Origin: Oscillospiraceae bacterium
GTDB taxonomy: Bacteria > Bacillota > Clostridia > Oscillospirales > Oscillospiraceae
Length of the DNA stretch: 10,293 bases
Assembly: GCA_015068335.1 (NCBI GenBank)
Contig: SVKT01000050.1
Coordinates: 1-10,293, forward strand
Reading direction: 5' to 3'
Part shown: positions 6,989 through 10,293 of the stretch, piece after piece
Numbering within the stretch: position 1 is the stretch's first letter
Layout: every line of letters starts with the position of its first letter
The notes under the pieces: model-generated
Seen by the model: the letters and a program-made list of their open reading frames with translations, nothing else
What the model was told of the DNA's origin: nothing
Database searches by the model: none
Position numbers and translations under genes: made by a program

Positions 6989-7636
6989 TTATTGATGGAA
7001 ATTTGTTCCCGGAAACAGCCTTTCATAAGTATGCTCTTCCAGCAGCCCGCCCGCTTCATCGTAAAGCCGCAGCACCGCTGGCCCAACCAACAGTCCCAAC
7101 GCATCTCTGCCGTCTCTTCGTTCGGGAAACCGGAAACACGCGGTACTTTCCCGGACACCGGTCAGCGTCACCGTCTCTTCGGACTCCTTGACGCCCGTGA
7201 GGCGGTCGTGGAAGTTTAAGGTAACCGTCAGTTCCGCAGTTGCCGCCTCCTCAAAAAAGCCTGTCAGCAGGCCACCCACACAAAGGGTAAATTCTTCTTT
7301 ATTCTCCGACATCTCTGCGTAGTTGAACTCCAACAGGTACGGGACCTCTTCTGAAAACAACCGCACATCGTTCCACTGCATCCCAAAGAGATTTTTTCCG
7401 TGGGTCACGCGCAGCAGTTTTCCGTCTGATGCACCGTAGACGGTCCACGATTCCGCATCGGCGTGCAGCAACTCCACAGGAGATTCGATCAGATAGGACT
7501 GCGCCGCCCGCTGCAAAAGTTTTTCATAACTTTGAACCGGAAATCCCTGGCGCCATAGCATTAAAAACACAAAAATTCCCGTCAAAATCAAATTAAGGAT
7601 CGTTCTTTTTCCCCGGTTCAGTTTCAGCCAATTCAT
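6989..7636 (-). CDS. Unknown single-pass membrane protein, module gene B2
   Basis: The product has 215 residues from the ATG at 7636, which overlaps the A2 stop as ATGA and follows a GGGAGGAGGTG ribosome site. The open frame reaches further upstream (to 7738), but that part lies inside A2. It has a basic N terminus (MNWLKLNRGKR), one membrane helix (about 12-29) and an outer domain with beta-strand-like alternation. The region with FRFPERRDG and LRLYDEAGG parallels B1, so the two are diverged paralogues. No enzyme or binding motif is recognised. It is translated together with A2 and is followed at once by padR. Confidence 0.82.
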   Translation of the reverse strand: MNWLKLNRGKRTILNLILTGIFVFLMLWRQGFPVQSYEKLLQRAAQSYLIESPVELLHADAESWTVYGASDGKLLRVTHGKNLFGMQWNDVRLFSEEVPYLLEFNYAEMSENKEEFTLCVGGLLTGFFEEAATAELTVTLNFHDRLTGVKESEETVTLTGVRESTACFRFPERRDGRDALGLLVGPAVLRLYDEAGGLLEEHTYERLFPGTNFHQ

Positions 7637-8502
7637 AGCGACACCTCCTCCCACACAATGCGGATCTCCCACGGGGTTCCCGCATAGGCATAGGAAACGG
7701 TGCTCCACTCCTCCGGCAGAGATTCTAGACCCAAGCACCGGATCTGATACAGCGTACGGAAAGGATCGCTCTCTATCGGATAGCAGGTGATCCTGCCGTC
7801 GGCCGGCCCCCAGATGTCTTTTCCGGTTTCATCTGTCTCCATATATCCGTAATAGGTGTCATACCAGGTCCCGTCATCCACCGCATAAACCATTTCCTGT
7901 GTAAAGGAATTTCCCCTTTCATCAAAAGGATTGCAGTCATCTGCGGCCATAATCACGGTCAAATAGTAGACATCATAGGCCGAATAGCCGTTATCGGCAC
8001 CTGCGGGATAGTGACACTTCCAGACCGCCGCATAGGGAACGGAAAACACATCGCCGCACCGCTCTACCGCATTGGTTCCCTTGCCCATCATAATGCGCAC
8101 CGCATTGTCGTGCTCCCAGCCTTCACTGAAATAGGCAGGTCCGTCCGGCTCATAGTCCTCCACCCGGCGGGCAGGATCTTTGAAATAGTACTGCCAACCT
8201 GAATCCGAGAAAACGGTCAGCAGCAGCATCGACCAGCATACAATCACGCTCCATTTGCTCACCAGCCAAAACCAGCCAAGCCACGGCTTATGCGCCCGAT
8301 CCAGCGCCCGGCCCACTTCGTCTGCATCGCCCATAGAAAGCAACGCCCGTTCCCGTGCCAGATCCCGTTCATATCCGACCCGTTCCAGATCTTTCACGTG
8401 ATCCTCATAGTGCGCCTCCAATTCCGTGGCAATGGCGGCCCTGTCCGGCCAGAAGCGTATATGCTTGATCACGGCATCCTGCCAGTCCCACCAGTTTCTC
8501 AT
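7633..8502 (-). CDS. HAAS/DUF1700-like membrane protein, module gene A2
   Basis: The first gene of the operon encodes 289 residues from the ATG at 8502, chosen because GGGAGGTG lies just upstream and because longer frames (to 8589) would run through the promoter and operator. Residues 1-76 form the conserved helical domain: RFWPD (16-20), ELEAHYEDHVKDLE (27-40), ERALLSMGDADEVGRA (51-66), AHKPWLGW (70-77). A membrane helix (about 78-98) leads to an outer domain rich in Tyr, Asp and Trp, ending SYAYAGTPWEIRIVWEEVSL. Both ends match A1 closely while the middle of the outer domain has diverged. The family name is inferred from the N-terminal pattern and the adjacent PadR gene; the function is unknown. 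Confidence 0.87.
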   Translation of the reverse strand: MRNWWDWQDAVIKHIRFWPDRAAIATELEAHYEDHVKDLERVGYERDLARERALLSMGDADEVGRALDRAHKPWLGWFWLVSKWSVIVCWSMLLLTVFSDSGWQYYFKDPARRVEDYEPDGPAYFSEGWEHDNAVRIMMGKGTNAVERCGDVFSVPYAAVWKCHYPAGADNGYSAYDVYYLTVIMAADDCNPFDERGNSFTQEMVYAVDDGTWYDTYYGYMETDETGKDIWGPADGRITCYPIESDPFRTLYQIRCLGLESLPEEWSTVSYAYAGTPWEIRIVWEEVSL

Positions 8503-8528
8503 TCCGTCACCTCCCATTCCAAAACAAC

Positions 8529-8569
8529 ACCTCGACCATCTATGTTTAGTATACATAGATGGTCGAGGT
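8529..8569. promoter_or_regulatory. 17-bp inverted repeat over the promoter, probable PadR operator
   Basis: Bases 8529-8545 and 8553-8569 are perfect reverse complements with a 7-base centre. The repeat covers the spacer, the -10 and the transcription start of the A2 promoter. Its inner part reads ATGT, 7 bases, ACAT, close to the ATGT-N8-ACAT pattern I recall for PadR/LmrR operators. As RNA made from vanW it would be a long hairpin followed by TGTTGTTTT, so it could also terminate vanW transcripts. Confidence 0.8.
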
Positions 8570-8576
8570 TTGTCAA
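8548..8576 (-). promoter_or_regulatory. Promoter of the A2-B2-padR-A1-B1 operon
   Basis: On the - strand a perfect -35 TTGACA (8576-8571) and a -10 TATACT (8553-8548) are separated by exactly 17 bp. Transcription would begin near 8541, about 40 bases before the A2 start codon. It is one of the strongest promoter matches in the window. Confidence 0.88.
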
Positions 8577-8589
8577 TATTCTCCAACAA

Positions 8590-9411
8590 CTAATTGGGAA
8601 GCAGCGGGCTGTACATCATAATGGCGTCATTGGTAAAGAGAAACTGCTCGTCCACGAATTGCCCGTCAAGGTCATACATCTTGCGATACAGCGCGTTGTG
8701 ACGAATATAACCGCCCCAGGACGCCTGATCGATCCGGTGCTCCTTTTCCACGATTTCATAGGCGTAACACGGCGGACATACCGACCGCCACTCCCCCTCC
8801 AAATTCTCCTCTCCCACGTGCAGGCAAAGTTGAAAGGCCTGATCCGTGTCATTACGGACCATCAGGTCACGATGAGGGTAGGCGCAGGTGGCGCCGCTTC
8901 CAAAGGGCTGCGTCCGATTGGAATCCGGAAAGACATCGTGGGAATGGCGATAGCGTTCTACAACCGTCAGTGGTGTGTGAAGCGTCATCCAGAAAATCAG
9001 GTTGGAAAGTTGGCAAAGCCCACCTCCAATATCACTGCCGATCTGCCCCAAAAAGAGAACCATTCCTTCTTTGTACCCCTTTCGTTTGGAGGGCTTTCCA
9101 ATCAGTTTCCAATAACTGAATGTTTCTCCTGGGTGGAGGATCAGCCCATCCAAACGAGCCACTGCCAGCCGAAGATTTGTTACCTTATTTGTTTGCCACT
9201 CCATTTGATCTCCCCGCAACTGACGAATCAGGGGTGTAGCGTGGGAAAACCGGATATAGGGCAGTTGCGTTTTTCGCCGCTCCTTTGCCCAACGGAATGC
9301 CGGCGAGCACCAAAGGAGGTATCGTTTCAGCGTATAATATGCCTTTCCCAGACGAAGCCGCAGCCAACTGCGCTGAATAGGCGCCCGCAAATCCAGTTTG
9401 TTGTTCTGCAT
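8590..9411 (-). CDS. VanW-family protein
   Basis: The 273-residue product matches the VanW family: GETFSYW (residues 95-101), GGGLCQLSN (129-137), HSHDVFP (156-162) and GSGATC (171-176). VanW was named from VanB-type vancomycin resistance clusters, where its role is not established, and homologues are common in Firmicutes without any resistance genes. No other van gene is near, so no resistance is implied. No signal peptide or membrane helix is clear; the N terminus (about 1-50) is basic and aromatic. The start at 9411 follows GGGGTGATGG. A possible -10 (TAAAAT, 9447-9442) lies 30 bases upstream without a good -35. It is on the same strand as the rRNA operon but separated from it by a terminator. 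Confidence 0.9.
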   Translation of the reverse strand: MQNNKLDLRAPIQRSWLRLRLGKAYYTLKRYLLWCSPAFRWAKERRKTQLPYIRFSHATPLIRQLRGDQMEWQTNKVTNLRLAVARLDGLILHPGETFSYWKLIGKPSKRKGYKEGMVLFLGQIGSDIGGGLCQLSNLIFWMTLHTPLTVVERYRHSHDVFPDSNRTQPFGSGATCAYPHRDLMVRNDTDQAFQLCLHVGEENLEGEWRSVCPPCYAYEIVEKEHRIDQASWGGYIRHNALYRKMYDLDGQFVDEQFLFTNDAIMMYSPLLPN

Positions 9412-9486
9412 TCCATCACCCCAGTGGAAAATCTTTTTTCAATTTTATCACGTTGCAGTGAGAGTTGCATCACAAAAGGGTAACAA

Positions 9487-9525
9487 TATAAAAAAGCAAA
9501 AGCGACAGTCGCAAGACTGTCGCTT
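9487..9525 (-). terminator. Rho-independent terminator of the rRNA operon
   Basis: On the - strand an 11-bp stem (9525-9515 with 9510-9500) with a 4-base loop is followed by TTTGCTTTTTTATATT. It begins a few bases after the 5S 3' end and separates the rRNA operon from vanW. Confidence 0.93.
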
Positions 9526-9528
9526 CGT

Positions 9529-9643
<115 letters not shown>

Positions 9644-9676
9644 TTCTGTCTTCCGGTATACCGGAGAACATTTTCA

Positions 9677-9705
9677 ATTATAAGGGTTCATTCGCTTCCT
9701 GTCAA
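9677..9705 (-). promoter_or_regulatory. Consensus promoter directly upstream of 5S rRNA
   Basis: On the - strand TTGACA (9705-9700), a 17-bp spacer, and TATAAT (9682-9677) match the sigma-70/sigma-A consensus at all 12 positions. The predicted start near 9670 leaves a leader of about 27 bases that contains a small palindrome (9652-9665, TCCGG TATA CCGGA) before 5S. It lies in the gap between tRNA-Glu and 5S. Confidence 0.85.
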
Positions 9706-9712
9706 GAAAGAG

Positions 9713-9787
9713 TGGTGACCCGTACCGGATTCGAACCGATGTTAACGGCGTGAGAGGCCGCTGTCTTAACCACTTGACCAACGGGCC
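9713..9787 (-). tRNA. tRNA-Glu (anticodon CUC)
   Basis: The 75-nt cloverleaf includes an encoded CCA end. The acceptor stem is GGCCCGT with ACGGGTC and the discriminator base is A. The anticodon arm GCGGC-CTCTCAC-GCCGT gives anticodon CUC, reading GAG. The T arm contains GGTTCGAATCC. The gene starts one base after the CCA of tRNA-Lys, so both come from one transcript. Confidence 0.95.
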
Positions 9788-9788
9788 G

Positions 9789-9864
9789 TGGTGCACCTTC
9801 ACGGACTCGAACCGGGGACCCACTGATTAAGAGTCAGTTGCTCTACCAACTGAGCTAAAGGTGC
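9789..9864 (-). tRNA. tRNA-Lys (anticodon CUU)
   Basis: The 76-nt cloverleaf includes an encoded CCA end. The acceptor stem is GCACCTT with AAGGTGC, the D arm contains AGCTCAGTTGGTAGAGC, and the anticodon arm ACTGA-CTCTTAA-TCAGT gives CUU, reading AAG. The T arm has GGTTCGAGTCC. It lies about 80 bases downstream of the 23S 3' end on the same strand. Confidence 0.96.
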
Positions 9865-9944
9865 GATTCTTTCTTTTCAGGACGCTTTCGCACCCTCAAA
9901 ACCGAACAATGTAACTCCGCCTTTCAGGCTGCCTGCATAAATCG

Positions 9945-10293
<349 letters not shown>

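Noticed and set aside
8590..9411. Vancomycin resistance cluster
   Set aside because: Only a VanW-family protein is present; no ligase, dehydrogenase, dipeptidase or two-component genes of a van cluster are seen.
9442..9470. Promoter of vanW
   Set aside because: A TAAAAT box at 9447-9442 is plausible, but the -35 position (ATGCAA) is too poor to list it as a feature.
8290..9483. Open frame of 397 codons on the + strand opposite A2 and vanW
   Set aside because: It crosses two real - strand genes and the promoter/operator region and has no domain features.
9652..9665. Palindrome TCCGGTATACCGGA as a terminator or operator
   Set aside because: The stem is only 5 bp with no T-run after it; it lies in the 5S leader and is more likely a processing or incidental hairpin.

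Overview
The window looks like a chromosomal segment from a GC-rich, anaerobic, gut-type Clostridia member (Firmicutes; perhaps Oscillospiraceae or a relative). This rests on the strong AGGAGG-type ribosome sites, the sodium-pumping oxaloacetate decarboxylase, PadR-type regulation and the style of the rRNA and tRNA genes. No species can be named from the sequence alone. Coding density is high, no gap exceeds about 200 bases, and no insertion sequence, phage or CRISPR element is visible.

Left part (1-1357): the 3' two thirds of a D-2-hydroxyacid dehydrogenase gene reads in from the left edge on the + strand. It converges on an sfsA gene on the - strand, with a bidirectional terminator between them. 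The first 79 bases form a nearly perfect 24-bp inverted repeat that starts at base 1, which may be a contig-edge artefact or a real hairpin.

Middle left (1358-5170): from a divergent promoter region a four-gene + strand operon encodes a membrane-bound, Na+-pumping, biotin-dependent decarboxylase. The order is gamma subunit, free-standing biotin carrier, beta subunit (ion channel) and carboxyltransferase alpha subunit. The alpha sequence points to oxaloacetate as substrate. The carboxyltransferase moves CO2 from oxaloacetate to the biotin carrier, and the beta subunit decarboxylates carboxybiotin and exports Na+. A strong terminator closes the operon.

Middle right (5168-8576): five tightly packed - strand genes appear to form one operon. 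Two copies of a two-gene module (A, then B) flank a PadR-family repressor, in transcription order A2-B2-padR-A1-B1. A proteins have a conserved cytoplasmic helical domain, one membrane helix and an outer domain. B proteins have one membrane helix and an outer domain. A consensus promoter precedes A2, and a 17-bp inverted repeat covers its spacer, -10 and start region, a very likely PadR operator. This repressor plus duplicated membrane module is the most interesting unexplained system here.

Right part (8590-10293): a stand-alone VanW-family gene, then the end of an rRNA operon on the - strand. In transcription order this is the 23S rRNA 3' end, tRNA-Lys(CUU), tRNA-Glu(CUC), 5S rRNA and terminator. 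The tRNAs sit between 23S and 5S, and a perfect consensus promoter (TTGACA, 17 bp, TATAAT) lies just upstream of 5S, which suggests independent 5S transcription.
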